Both the position numbers and the translations under genes were made by a program. The notes under the pieces are model-generated. The model was not told the DNA's origin. It saw only the letters and a program-made list of their open reading frames with translations, and did no database searches. From contig NZ_JAHKRM010000028.1 of assembly GCF_019396345.1 (NCBI RefSeq), positions 7,498 to 71,497 of the forward strand: a DNA stretch of 64,000 nt, written 5' to 3'. Shown here piece after piece: positions 36,760-45,642 of this stretch; within the stretch, counting starts at the first letter, position 1, and every line of letters begins with the position of its first letter. The DNA is from Nonomuraea guangzhouensis. Lineage in GTDB: Bacteria > Actinomycetota > Actinomycetes > Streptosporangiales > Streptosporangiaceae.

Positions 36760-37166
36760 CGCTCGGCCCCGGCGTAGGTCCAGCCACCCTCGTGCCGGAC
36801 GAAGCGGCTGTGCTCTTCCATGCTTCCCGGCTCGCCGTCGTCGGTGTAGTGGGCACGGAAGCGGACGGTGCCCTCGGTGTGGAAGACGCTGCCCCCGGTG
36901 GTCCCGAGGATCTCCAGGCGGGTCCAGCGCGTCGCCCGGTCCAGGTCTAGGCGCGGCGGGCGGGCCGCCGGATGCCAGGTGCGCAGGAGATATCCGGCAT
37001 CGCCGACGCTGAAGGCGCTGAACCGTGACCGCATGAGCGCCTCGGCCGTGGGCGCGGCGGCCAGGCCGCGGTGCAACCGCCCGCAGCACTCCTGGTAGGT
37101 CGCCGGCAGCCCGCACGGGCACGGGGCGGAGGCAGGTTTCGCGTCACGTCGGGGCACGCCTCTCAT
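36756..37166 (-). CDS. YchJ-like SEC-C motif protein (UPF0225)
   Basis: A 136-residue protein. An N-terminal SEC-C zinc motif (CPCGLPATYQECCGRLH) is followed by an NTF2-like fold with ALMRSRFSAF, YLLRTWHP and SRFVRHEGGW. These features define the YchJ/UPF0225 family, whose role is not established. The ATG at 37166 is the likely start. Its stop overlaps the DUF6221 start. Confidence 0.88.
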   Translation of the reverse strand: MRGVPRRDAKPASAPCPCGLPATYQECCGRLHRGLAAAPTAEALMRSRFSAFSVGDAGYLLRTWHPAARPPRLDLDRATRWTRLEILGTTGGSVFHTEGTVRFRAHYTDDGEPGSMEEHSRFVRHEGGWTYAGAER

Positions 37167-37187
37167 TCTGCCTGCTGCCGAGGACCT

Positions 37188-37877
37188 TCAGCGCCCGCGG
37201 AATATCAGCTGGAACTGCCGGCGCGGCCACTTGCGGCGGAACGCCACCCGCTCGTTGACCTGAGGAAAGGGCTCGTCCGGTACGGGGACCCCGAGGAACG
37301 CGCACAGCGGCCCCCAGCCCTCCCGTACGTCGAAGACCAGCAGCCGCCCGGCCGGGATCGCCGCCCGCACCTCGGCGACGTGCCGTTCGAAGACCTCCAC
37401 GACGTACGCGGGGTCGTCGATGCGGCCGTCGAAGATCCGGTCCATGACGGTCGCCCTGGCCATGCGCGGGTAGAGGGCGAAGTCCGGCACCCGGCGCGCC
37501 ACCAGCCACCGGATGATCCGGCGACGCACCGGCAACGGGCGGCGTTCGGCCAGGGCGCTGGCGAAGATGGTGTCGCTGACGCTGTCGTACCACCGCTGCG
37601 GGTCACGGACGGTGAGGATGACCTTCGCCTCGGGATAGTGCTCGGCCAGCTCCCGCCAGTAGGAGGCGGCGGGCCAGTCCACCGCCGACTGGAAGCCGGC
37701 GAACATCTCGTCCCAGTCGCGGGCGCGGCCCTCGCCGACGTCGAGCCACTGGCGGACCCGGAACGGCTCCGCGATGACCACGGACATGTGGTAGCAGGGG
37801 CCGTACCCCAGCATGTCCAGCGCCACCCTCAGCGACGCCGTGCCCGTCCTGCCGAAACCCGCACCGATCACCTTCAC
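37188..37877 (-). CDS. sulfotransferase-family protein
   Basis: A 229-residue P-loop enzyme of the sulfotransferase superfamily. The PAPS 5'-phosphosulfate loop is GAGFGRTGTASLRVALDMLG, and the 3'-phosphate region VILTVRDPQRWYDSVSDT carries the conserved Arg and Ser. The C-terminus VNERVAFRR fits the same family. GTG 37877 is chosen because GGGAG precedes it and the P-loop follows at once. It is divergent from the ligase cluster with a 112-bp shared upstream region, so it may act on that cluster's product; this link is inference only. Confidence 0.85.
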   Translation of the reverse strand: MKVIGAGFGRTGTASLRVALDMLGYGPCYHMSVVIAEPFRVRQWLDVGEGRARDWDEMFAGFQSAVDWPAASYWRELAEHYPEAKVILTVRDPQRWYDSVSDTIFASALAERRPLPVRRRIIRWLVARRVPDFALYPRMARATVMDRIFDGRIDDPAYVVEVFERHVAEVRAAIPAGRLLVFDVREGWGPLCAFLGVPVPDEPFPQVNERVAFRRKWPRRQFQLIFRGR

Positions 37878-37989
37878 ATCGCGCTCCCGTCTCTGATCGG
37901 TCTCTGATGTGCGCTGCCTAACGTCTCGGTGGGACGACAAGCCGGTTATATGACCAATAAACGATCACTGCAAGGGTGAGGAGCCGATC

Positions 37990-39498
37990 ATGTTGTTCCC
38001 GCATCCCCTTCTCGACGCGCTGCGGGACTCGCCCGGGAGCCCGGCCTTCGAGCACGGTCCCCGGACCGTGTCGCGCGGTGAGCTGCTGGACCTGATCCGG
38101 CGGCTGGCGGGCGCGCTCGCCCAGGCCGGGCTGGGGCCCGGGCGGGGCGTCGCCGTCCGGACCGGTGTCTCACCGGAGGCGTTCGCCGCGCAGCTGGCCG
38201 CGCACGCGCTCGGCTGCCGCGTCGTGGGCGTCCGCCCCGGGTACCCGGCCGGGCAGCTCGCCCACGTGCTCGGCATGCAGGTCGACGCCCTCCTGGTCGA
38301 CGGGTCGACCGCGACGCCCGGACTGCTCACGGCCGCCGGGCCGCTTCCCGTGCTCCCGTTGGAGGAACTGCTGGCCCGCCCCGACGACGGCCGGCCCCTC
38401 ATCGTCACGGCCCGTCCGGACGACGTGGCCGCCCTGACCTTCACCAGCGGCAGCACCGGGCGGCCCAAGGGCTGCGCGATCACCTACCGCGCGCTGAGCG
38501 AGCATTGGGCGTGGCAGCCCCGCCGCTGGGGCCCGGTCGCGGCCGAACTCGCCGCCGCCTTCGAGCGCTACCTGCTGTTCGGCACCCTGGCCAGCATGGT
38601 CGTCCTGGAGTTCCTGGCGCCGTGCCTGCTGGGCGGCGGCACGGCGGTGATCCCCGAGGACGACGGGCGGCCCGTCTTCCCGTACGCGATCGAGCGCTAC
38701 CGGATCACCGGCTCCATCATCACCGTGCCCCGGCTGTACCAGATGCTCGGCCTGCTGCGCGATGAGGCGGTGGACGTCGGCAGCCTGCGCGCGCTGATGG
38801 TCTCCGGGTCGCCGATCAGCCCGTCCCGGCTGGCCGCCGCGGCGCAGCGGCTCGGTCCGGTGATCTACCAGGGGTACGGCCAGACCGAGGCGGGCAACAT
38901 CGCGATGCTCACGCCCGGCGACATCGCCCACGGCCCGGCCCGCCTGCTGGCCTCGGTCGGCCGGCCGCATCCGGGGGTCGAGATCAGCGTCTGGGACGAG
39001 GAGGACCGGGAGGTGGCCACGGGCGGGACCGGCGAGATCCACGTACGCAGCCCGTACCTGATGTCCGGCTACTGGGGTCAGCCGGAGGAGACCCGCGACA
39101 CGCTGCGCGACGGCTGGCTGCGCACCCGCGACCTCGGCCACCTGGACGAGGAGGGCTACCTGTACCTGGTCGGCCGGACCCGTGATGTGATCATGGTCAA
39201 CGCGATGGTGGTGTACGCGGGGCCGATCGAGCGGGTGCTGACCGGTCATCCCGACGTGGAGGAGGCGTACGTGGCCGGGGCGCCGGACGAGCTGACCGGG
39301 GAGGCCGTCCACGCCTTCGTGGTGCCGGCCGCCGGGCGCGACCCGGACCGCGACGCGCTGACCGCCCTGGTCCGCGCCGAACTCGGTGACGACAGCGTCC
39401 CCCGGACGATCACGGTGGTGTCCGCCGTCCCGGTCGCCGCGAGCGGCAAACCGGACAAGCGCGCCCTGCTGGACCGGCACGGCGGGCGGATGTTCTGA
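37990..39498 (+). CDS. AMP-forming acyl/aryl ligase (ANL superfamily)
   Basis: A 502-residue adenylating enzyme that activates a carboxylic acid as acyl-AMP and probably passes it to CoA or an amine. The motifs are P-loop LTFTSGSTGRPKGC (about residue 150), YGQTEAG, DGWLRTRDLG, GRTRDVIMVNAMVVY and the C-terminal catalytic Lys in VAASGKPDKRALL. GAGGAG precedes the ATG. No carrier or condensation domain follows, so it is stand-alone. It is the first gene of a compact five-gene run with three redox enzymes and an antiporter. The substrate is not inferable with confidence. Confidence 0.9.
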   Translation: MLFPHPLLDALRDSPGSPAFEHGPRTVSRGELLDLIRRLAGALAQAGLGPGRGVAVRTGVSPEAFAAQLAAHALGCRVVGVRPGYPAGQLAHVLGMQVDALLVDGSTATPGLLTAAGPLPVLPLEELLARPDDGRPLIVTARPDDVAALTFTSGSTGRPKGCAITYRALSEHWAWQPRRWGPVAAELAAAFERYLLFGTLASMVVLEFLAPCLLGGGTAVIPEDDGRPVFPYAIERYRITGSIITVPRLYQMLGLLRDEAVDVGSLRALMVSGSPISPSRLAAAAQRLGPVIYQGYGQTEAGNIAMLTPGDIAHGPARLLASVGRPHPGVEISVWDEEDREVATGGTGEIHVRSPYLMSGYWGQPEETRDTLRDGWLRTRDLGHLDEEGYLYLVGRTRDVIMVNAMVVYAGPIERVLTGHPDVEEAYVAGAPDELTGEAVHAFVVPAAGRDPDRDALTALVRAELGDDSVPRTITVVSAVPVAASGKPDKRALLDRHGGRMF

Positions 39499-39568
39499 GC
39501 ATTTTCTGAGAATTGCCAGCCAACACTGCTGTTGTCCGTTCAACCACATCGCTGTGACGGAGGCATCC

Positions 39569-41137
39569 GTGCCGGACAACGCCCTCGACTATCTGGTGAT
39601 CGGCGCCGGCCCGGCCGGGCTGCAGCTGGGATATTTCCTGGAAAAGGCGGGGCGGTCGTACCTGATCCTCGAAGCCGGTCCCACGCCGGGCATGTTCTTC
39701 CGGACCTTCCCCCGCCATCGCACGCTCATCTCGATCAACAAGAAATACACCGGGACCTCCGACCCGGAGCTCAACCTCCGGATGGACTGGAACTCCCTGC
39801 TGTCGGACGACCAGGACCTGCTCTTCACCCGCTACAGCGACCGGTACTTCCCCGCCGCCGACGACATGGTCCGCTACCTCGCCGACTTCGCCGCCGCCTG
39901 GGGCCTGCGGATCGTCTACGACGCCCGCGCCGCCCACATCACCCGCGCGCCCGGCGAGGGCCCCTTCCAGGTGACCGACGAGCGCGGCCGGACGTACGAG
40001 GCGAAGCGCCTGATCGTCGCGACGGGCGTCAGCCGACCCAACATCCCGGAGATTCCGGGCATCGAGACGGCCGAGCCCTACGGCACCGCCGCCACCGACC
40101 CGTCCGGCTTCGTCAACCAGCGGGTGCTGGTCATCGGCAAGGGCAACTCGGCCTTCGAGACGGCCGACAACCTGGTCGAGACCGCCGCGGTGATCCACGT
40201 CGCGGGGCCGAACTCCGTACGGATGGCGTGGCGCACCCACTTCGTCGGGCATCTGCGCGCGGTCAACAACAACTTCCTCGACACCTACCAGCTCAAGTCC
40301 CAGAACGCGGTGCTGGACGGGTCGGTCAAGCGGATCGAGCAGCAGGCCGACGGCTCGTACCTGGTGACGGTGAGCTTCGCCCGCGCCGACGAGGTCACCA
40401 AGGACATCCCGTACGACCGGGTGATCGTCTGCACCGGTTTCCGGTTCGACGCCTCGATCTTCGATGACGGGTGCCGGCCGGAGCTGATGATCCAGGACAG
40501 GTTCCCGGCGCTCACCCCCGCCTACGAGTCGGTCAGCGTGCCCGGCCTCCACTTCGCCGGGACGCTGACGCAGTCCCGCGACTTCAAGCGCGGCACCAGC
40601 GGCTTCATCCACGGCTTCCGCTACGGCACGCGCTCGCTGCACCGCATCCTGGAGAACAGGTACCACGGCGTCCCGTGGCCGGCCCGCGAGCTCGCGGCCA
40701 CCCCGGAGGCCATGGCGGCGGCGGTGCTCGAACGGGTCAACCGCTCCTCGGCGCTGTGGCAGCAGTTCGGCCTGATGGCCGACGTCATCGTCCCCGACGG
40801 CCGGGGCGGGGCGCGCTACCTGGAGGAGCTGCCGGTCGATCTGGAGGGCCCGCCGATCGGTGACGGCGGCCACTACGCGATCACGCTGGAGTACGGCCCC
40901 GAACACGACAAGGTGGACCCCTTCGACATCGCGGTCGGCCGGATCCGGCAGAGCGACTCCGCGCGCGCCCACGAGGGCCACTACCTGCACCCGGTGGTAC
41001 GGCACCATCGGCCCGGCACGCCGCCCGCCGTCCACCACATCACCGAGAACCTGGAGAACGAGTGGACCTCCCCCGAGGTGCACCTCGAGCCGCTCCGGGC
41101 CTTCTTCGCCCGCCAGGCCGCCTCGGTACCGGCGTGA
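39569..41137 (+). CDS. FAD/NAD(P)-dependent oxidoreductase, flavin-monooxygenase-like
   Basis: A 522-residue two-dinucleotide-binding protein. The FAD loop VIGAGPAGLQLGYFLEKAG is at the N-terminus, the NAD(P) loop VLVIGKGNSAFETADNL near residue 187, and the ATG-type stretches LIVATGVSRPN and VIVCTGFRFD complete the fold. A C-terminal extension of about 140 residues rich in His/Pro is unassigned. The layout resembles FOXRED2-type and flavin monooxygenase proteins. GTG 39569 is chosen because GGAGG lies 5 nt upstream. The next gene overlaps its stop (TGATG). Confidence 0.85.
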   Translation: MPDNALDYLVIGAGPAGLQLGYFLEKAGRSYLILEAGPTPGMFFRTFPRHRTLISINKKYTGTSDPELNLRMDWNSLLSDDQDLLFTRYSDRYFPAADDMVRYLADFAAAWGLRIVYDARAAHITRAPGEGPFQVTDERGRTYEAKRLIVATGVSRPNIPEIPGIETAEPYGTAATDPSGFVNQRVLVIGKGNSAFETADNLVETAAVIHVAGPNSVRMAWRTHFVGHLRAVNNNFLDTYQLKSQNAVLDGSVKRIEQQADGSYLVTVSFARADEVTKDIPYDRVIVCTGFRFDASIFDDGCRPELMIQDRFPALTPAYESVSVPGLHFAGTLTQSRDFKRGTSGFIHGFRYGTRSLHRILENRYHGVPWPARELAATPEAMAAAVLERVNRSSALWQQFGLMADVIVPDGRGGARYLEELPVDLEGPPIGDGGHYAITLEYGPEHDKVDPFDIAVGRIRQSDSARAHEGHYLHPVVRHHRPGTPPAVHHITENLENEWTSPEVHLEPLRAFFARQAASVPA

Positions 41138-42174
41138 TGGAATCCCTGGGCGAGTTCGAGGCCGCGGCCCGCTCTCGCCTCGATCCCGCCTATTACGACT
41201 ACTTCGCCGGCGGGGCCGGTGACGAGGTCACGCTGCGGGCCAACGAGGCGGCCTTCGACCGGCTCGCACTGCTGCCGCGGGTGCTGCGCGGCGCCGGGAA
41301 GCTGCAGCTCGACGTCACCCTGCTGGGCAGCCACGCGGCCATGCCCGTGCTGGTGGCGCCGACCGCCTTCCACCGGCTCGCCGACCCCGAGGGCGAACGG
41401 GCCACGGCGCGCGCGGCCAGGACCGCCGAGACGATCATGATCGTCAGCATGGCGTCCACGGTCGCCGTCGAGGACGTGGCCGCGGCGGCGCCCGGGGCCG
41501 AGCTCTGGTTCCAGCTCTACATCCAGCCGGACCCGGCCTTCACCGAGACGCTCGTCCGGCGGGCCGAGGCGGCCGGTTGCAAGGCGCTGGTCGTCACGGT
41601 GGACTCCCCCACCCTGGGGGCGCGGGCCCGGGACCGGCGCAACGGCTTCCACGACCTGCCCGAGGGCATGTACTGCGAGAACCTGCGCGACGGCGCGCGG
41701 GTGCGGCCGATCGTCATGTCACCGGAGCTCTCCTGGGCACACATCGACCAGCTCAGGGACATGACGGCGCTGCCGATCGCGCTCAAGGGCGTCGCGCACC
41801 CCGCCGACGCGCGCCTGGCGCTCGACCACGGCGTCGCGGCGCTGCTGGTCTCCAACCACGGCGGGCGGCAGCTCGACACGGTCCCGGCGGCCATCGACCT
41901 GCTGCCGGACATCGTGAGCGCCGTCGGCGGAGCCATCCCCGTGCTGCTGGACGGCGGTGTCCGGCGGGGCACCGACGTGCTGAAGGCGCTGGCGCTCGGC
42001 GCCGCGGCGGTCGCGGTCGGCCGTCCGGTGATCTGGGGCCTGGCGGCGGACGGCGAGCGGGGCGCGGGCCGCGTGCTCAGCCTGCTGCGCTCGGAGGTGG
42101 AGCGGGCGCTCACGCTGTGCGGCTGCGCGTCGATCGACGAGCTCGAACCGGGGATGGTGCGACGCGCATGCTGA
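41137..42174 (+). CDS. FMN-dependent alpha-hydroxy-acid oxidase
   Basis: A 345-residue FMN barrel enzyme. DYFAGGAGDEVTLRANEAAF opens the family domain, PVLVAPTAFHRLA binds FMN, and LVVTVDSPTLGARARDRRNG and the active-site VSNHGGRQLDTVP with His241 and Arg244 are intact. This is a shorter, bacterial-oxidase or hydroxymandelate-oxidase-like form, distinct from the LldD-like protein at 12517. ATG 41137 overlaps the upstream stop. In this cluster it would oxidise a 2-hydroxy acid made or activated by neighbours. Confidence 0.9.
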   Translation: MESLGEFEAAARSRLDPAYYDYFAGGAGDEVTLRANEAAFDRLALLPRVLRGAGKLQLDVTLLGSHAAMPVLVAPTAFHRLADPEGERATARAARTAETIMIVSMASTVAVEDVAAAAPGAELWFQLYIQPDPAFTETLVRRAEAAGCKALVVTVDSPTLGARARDRRNGFHDLPEGMYCENLRDGARVRPIVMSPELSWAHIDQLRDMTALPIALKGVAHPADARLALDHGVAALLVSNHGGRQLDTVPAAIDLLPDIVSAVGGAIPVLLDGGVRRGTDVLKALALGAAAVAVGRPVIWGLAADGERGAGRVLSLLRSEVERALTLCGCASIDELEPGMVRRAC

Positions 42175-43529
42175 CCCTGGTGGCCGGGGCCCTGGCCGTC
42201 ATCGCCGTGCTGAGCCTGCCGTGGTGGCTGCCCGGCCGGGTCGTGGCGCTGCGGGTACGCGTCTTCAACCGGGTCAACGGGGACGAGGGCATCCCCGTGC
42301 CCGGCGACCTGGTCGGCGTCGAGCGGTTCAGGGAGGTCTACTCCCATCCGGCGGCCGGTGGCCGGAGCAAGGGCGCCGCCCTGTCGGACCTGTTCTGGTA
42401 CTGGCTGGCGCCCGGCCCCGAGCTGCACCAGGAGCATCTGGAGGCGGGGGAACGGTATGACGCCGTCGCCCGGGCCACGCGCGGCATCCTGTCCCTGCCG
42501 CGTACGGAGGCTGAGGAGCTGACCCGCCGCTGCGTCGCGCGGACGCTGAGGGACGCGCGCGGGCTGGTCCGGCTGCGCGATCTGATGATGCCGCTCTGGG
42601 CGGAGTTCTCCTACGAGCTCGTCTTCGGCAGGCGGTGCCCGTGGGCGGCCCGCGACCTGATCATCGGCAACGCGAACGACGTCGTCACCGCGCTCAAGGG
42701 CTGCGGGCTGCGGCACATGGACCGGCGCGACCGGCTCACCGCGTATCTGATGGACCAGTTGCCGCGGGTGCGGCGCCCGCTGCCCGAGGGCTTGTCGGCC
42801 AGGGAGCAGGCGCTGTACCTGCAAGGGGCCTTCTTCAACACCGCGGTCGTCCAGTTGTCGGAGGCCATGGCCCACCTGCTGATGGTCCTCGCCCAGCACC
42901 CGGACGTACAGGCCAGGGCACTGACGAGCGGCCCCCGCTACCTCGACCAGGTGATCTCGGAGACGCTGCGGCTCTACCCGCTCTTCGGCGTCGCCCACCG
43001 CGTCACCACCGGCGACATCCCGCTCGACGAGCAGACGGCGATCCCGGCCGGCTCGGTGCTGTGCTTCAACTACCCGGAGTTCCACCGCGCGGGCTTCACC
43101 GACCCCGGCCGCTTCGACCCGGGCCGATTCGACCATGAACGCAGCCATCCCGACCACGCCTCGGCCCGGGAGCTCAACCACATCCCGTTCGGCGTCGCGG
43201 CCAACCGGCCCTGCCCGGCCTGGCGGCTGGCGCCGATCGCCATGCGGGTCGCGGCGGAGGAGATCCTGCGCCTGTACGCCCTGGACTCCACCGCCGCCCA
43301 CACCCGGTCCCTGCCCAACCGGGGCCCGTGCCTGCTCACCCCCCGGTACGCCCCCAGGAGCGCCACCCACCGGGCGCTGCTGCTGTTCGTGCGGTTCCGT
43401 GACCGGTGGGAGGACGTCTGGCGCAGCCTCGTCCAGCTCGTCCTCGGCAGCTACATGGTCTGGGACGCGCGCCGGCAGCGGCTGTGTGAGCGCTATTTCG
43501 CGGAGGACGGCCAGCCGGTCTCCCATTGA
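42168..43529 (+). CDS. membrane-anchored, non-canonical cytochrome P450
   Basis: A 453-residue P450-fold protein. The heme loop FGVAANRPCPAWRLAP carries Cys349, and ExxR is in ISETLRLYPLF. Two features are odd. The N-terminus begins with a hydrophobic helix (MLTLVAGALAVIAVLSLPWW), like a microsomal anchor, which is rare in bacteria. The I-helix position of AGxDT/E-T reads TAVVQL (about residues 225-230), so the proton-relay acid-alcohol pair is missing. Oxygen activation may be altered, or peroxide-dependent. ATG 42168 overlaps the upstream gene by 7 bp, which supports coupling. Confidence 0.88.
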   Translation: MLTLVAGALAVIAVLSLPWWLPGRVVALRVRVFNRVNGDEGIPVPGDLVGVERFREVYSHPAAGGRSKGAALSDLFWYWLAPGPELHQEHLEAGERYDAVARATRGILSLPRTEAEELTRRCVARTLRDARGLVRLRDLMMPLWAEFSYELVFGRRCPWAARDLIIGNANDVVTALKGCGLRHMDRRDRLTAYLMDQLPRVRRPLPEGLSAREQALYLQGAFFNTAVVQLSEAMAHLLMVLAQHPDVQARALTSGPRYLDQVISETLRLYPLFGVAHRVTTGDIPLDEQTAIPAGSVLCFNYPEFHRAGFTDPGRFDPGRFDHERSHPDHASARELNHIPFGVAANRPCPAWRLAPIAMRVAAEEILRLYALDSTAAHTRSLPNRGPCLLTPRYAPRSATHRALLLFVRFRDRWEDVWRSLVQLVLGSYMVWDARRQRLCERYFAEDGQPVSH

Positions 43530-43557
43530 TCGTCCGGATAACGAGCGGAGAAATGGA

Positions 43558-44880
43558 ATGCCCACGATGGCCCTGGTCGCCGCCGGTGACCCGAACCTCG
43601 AACTGATCCTCAAGGTGCTGCCCGCCCTGGTCGTCATCCTGCTGGTCGCCGGCGTCTGCGGCCGGCTGGCGCTGATGGTGATGCAGCCGCGGGTGCTCGG
43701 CGAGATGGTGGCCGGCGTCCTGCTCGGCCCCACGCTGTTCGGCTGGCTGTTCCCGGAGGCCCAGGCCGCCCTGTTCCCCAAGGAGGTCAGACCGGTCCTG
43801 TACGTGCTGAGCACCATCGGCCTGACCTTGTACATGTTCCTGGTCGGCGCCGGGCTGGACCACAGCGCGCGGTCACCGGGCGAGGTCCGCCGGGGTTCGG
43901 TCCTGGCCGCCTCGGGCATCCTCCCCTCCCTGGTCCTGGGCGCCGGCAGCGGCCTGGTCCTGTACGACCTGCTCTCCCGCCCGGACATCAGCCGGTGGGA
44001 GTTCGCCCTGTTCGTCGGCGGCGCGCTGTCGCTGACCGCCTTCCCCATGCTGGCCAGAATCCTGTACGAGCGGAAGCTGGAGAACTCCCCGCTCGGCCGG
44101 CTCACGCTGATCGCGGCCTCCATCGACGACGCCTTGGCCTGGTGCATCCTCGCCGTGCTGTCGGCGATCCACCTCGGCACCGGCTCCGGTGGCGCCCTGC
44201 GCACCATCGGCCTGTCCGCGCTGTTCGCGGTGGTGATGCTGGCAGTGGTCCGCCCGCTGCTGCGGCCCCTGGGCGCGAGCTTCGTGCGCACCGGTCAGCT
44301 CGGCCCCGGCGCCATGTACGTCGTCATCCTCGTGCCGCTCACCGCCGGCTGGCTCACCGACTGGATCGGCGTGTACGCCGTCTTCGGCGGCTTCCTCGCC
44401 GGGCTGACCATGCCCCGCGATCCGGCCTTCCGCAAGGTGCTGCACGGCCGCATGATGGACGTCGTCTCGACGCTGCTGCTGCCGGTCTTCTTCACGTTCT
44501 CGGGGCTGAACACCCATCTCAACGGCATCGCCGGTGGCACCATGCTGCTGGCGTTCGCGCTGATCCTGGCGGCGGGCTTCAGCGGGAAGTACTTCGGCTG
44601 CGCGCTGGCGATGAGGGGGATGGGGTTCGGCTGGCGCGAGTCGTACGCGGTGGGCGCGCTCATGAACGCGCGGGGGCTGATGATCCTCATCTTCATCAAC
44701 ATCGGCCTGGCACAGGGCATGATCACGCAGGAGCTGTTCGCCATGCTGGTGCTCGTGGCCGTGCTCACGACCGCGGGGGCCCTGCCGCTGTACAAGCTGG
44801 CGCTGCCGGAACGCCTCGAACAGGCCAGGAGAACCGAACCCGAAGAGCCACGCCCCTTGAAGGAGGCGACGTCGGCCTGA
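43558..44880 (+). CDS. cation/proton antiporter (CPA2/KefB-type)
   Basis: A 440-residue membrane protein with about 12 helices. VLGEMVAGVLLGPTLFGW and FLVGAGLDHS are CPA2 hallmarks, and the ion-site helix IAASIDDALAWCILAVL has the paired Asp. There is no C-terminal TrkA-N domain. The ATG at 43558 has GGAG upstream and lies 28 bp after the P450 stop, so it is probably the last gene of that operon. It may export protons or cations, or serve self-protection; transport specificity is not readable. Confidence 0.88.
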   Translation: MPTMALVAAGDPNLELILKVLPALVVILLVAGVCGRLALMVMQPRVLGEMVAGVLLGPTLFGWLFPEAQAALFPKEVRPVLYVLSTIGLTLYMFLVGAGLDHSARSPGEVRRGSVLAASGILPSLVLGAGSGLVLYDLLSRPDISRWEFALFVGGALSLTAFPMLARILYERKLENSPLGRLTLIAASIDDALAWCILAVLSAIHLGTGSGGALRTIGLSALFAVVMLAVVRPLLRPLGASFVRTGQLGPGAMYVVILVPLTAGWLTDWIGVYAVFGGFLAGLTMPRDPAFRKVLHGRMMDVVSTLLLPVFFTFSGLNTHLNGIAGGTMLLAFALILAAGFSGKYFGCALAMRGMGFGWRESYAVGALMNARGLMILIFINIGLAQGMITQELFAMLVLVAVLTTAGALPLYKLALPERLEQARRTEPEEPRPLKEATSA

Positions 44881-44884
44881 TCTT

Positions 44885-44898
44885 CATTTCACGAAATG
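44885..44898. promoter_or_regulatory. dyad upstream of the two-component genes
   Basis: CATTTC-AC-GAAATG lies 4 bp after the antiporter stop and 55 bp before the response-regulator start. It is a candidate operator, possibly autoregulatory; no T-run makes it a poor terminator. Confidence 0.4.
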
Positions 44899-44952
44899 TC
44901 AATGCCTGTCGGGACCCTGGTAATTCTGCGGCAGTGATGCCACGGTGGGTCC

Positions 44953-45642
44953 GTGGCTGCGACATCGGGAACAGCCGGCTCACCCTCCCGTCGGCTGTTA
45001 CTCGTCGAAGATGACCGCGAGCTCGGGGGCATGTTGGTAGACCTGTTCACCGACGAGGGATACACGGTCGACCTGGCCTTGGAGGGGCAGCGCGGCCTGC
45101 ACCTGGGACTGAGCCGCGCTTACGACGCCATGATCCTCGACCGGGGCCTGCCGGTGGTCGACGGCATCGACCTGCTGCGGCGGCTGCGCCGGCAGGCCGT
45201 CACCGTGCCGGTGCTCCTGCTGACCGCCTTCGGCACGGTCGCCGACCGGGTCGCCGGGCTGGACGCGGGCGCCGAGGACTACCTGGTCAAGCCGTTCGAG
45301 ATCGACGAGCTGCTGGCCAGGGTGCGCGCGCTGCACCGCAGGAACCTGGACCAGGCCGGGCTGCTGCCCGTCGGCGCGGGCCGGCTGGATCCGGCGGCCC
45401 ACACCGTACGGCTGCCGACCGGCGAGGAGGTCACGCTGTCCGGCCAGGAGTGCCGGCTGCTGCACGCGCTGGCGATCCGGCCGCGGCAGGTGCACACGCG
45501 GGCCTCGCTGCGGCAGCGGGTGTTCGACGGCGCCAGCACCGACGCGATCGTGGACACCTACGTCTACTATCTGCGCGGCAAGCTGGGACCGGGCATCGTC
45601 AGCACCGTACGGGGTGTGGGCTACCGCCTGGGTGAGCTGTGA
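44953..45642 (+). CDS. response regulator, OmpR/PhoB type
   Basis: A 229-residue two-domain regulator. The receiver carries the acidic pocket (VEDD), the phosphoacceptor Asp63 in DAMILDRGLPVVDG, LLLTAF with the conserved Thr, and Lys113 in DYLVKPFE. The C-terminal winged helix ends DTYVYYLRGKLGPGIVSTVR and GVGYRLG. GTG 44953 is used but the true start could be slightly downstream. Its stop overlaps the kinase start, a standard cognate pair. Confidence 0.94.
   Translation: MAATSGTAGSPSRRLLLVEDDRELGGMLVDLFTDEGYTVDLALEGQRGLHLGLSRAYDAMILDRGLPVVDGIDLLRRLRRQAVTVPVLLLTAFGTVADRVAGLDAGAEDYLVKPFEIDELLARVRALHRRNLDQAGLLPVGAGRLDPAAHTVRLPTGEEVTLSGQECRLLHALAIRPRQVHTRASLRQRVFDGASTDAIVDTYVYYLRGKLGPGIVSTVRGVGYRLGEL

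Noticed and set aside
37990-39498. NRPS adenylation module
   Set aside because: No carrier or condensation domain follows; a stand-alone ligase is better supported.
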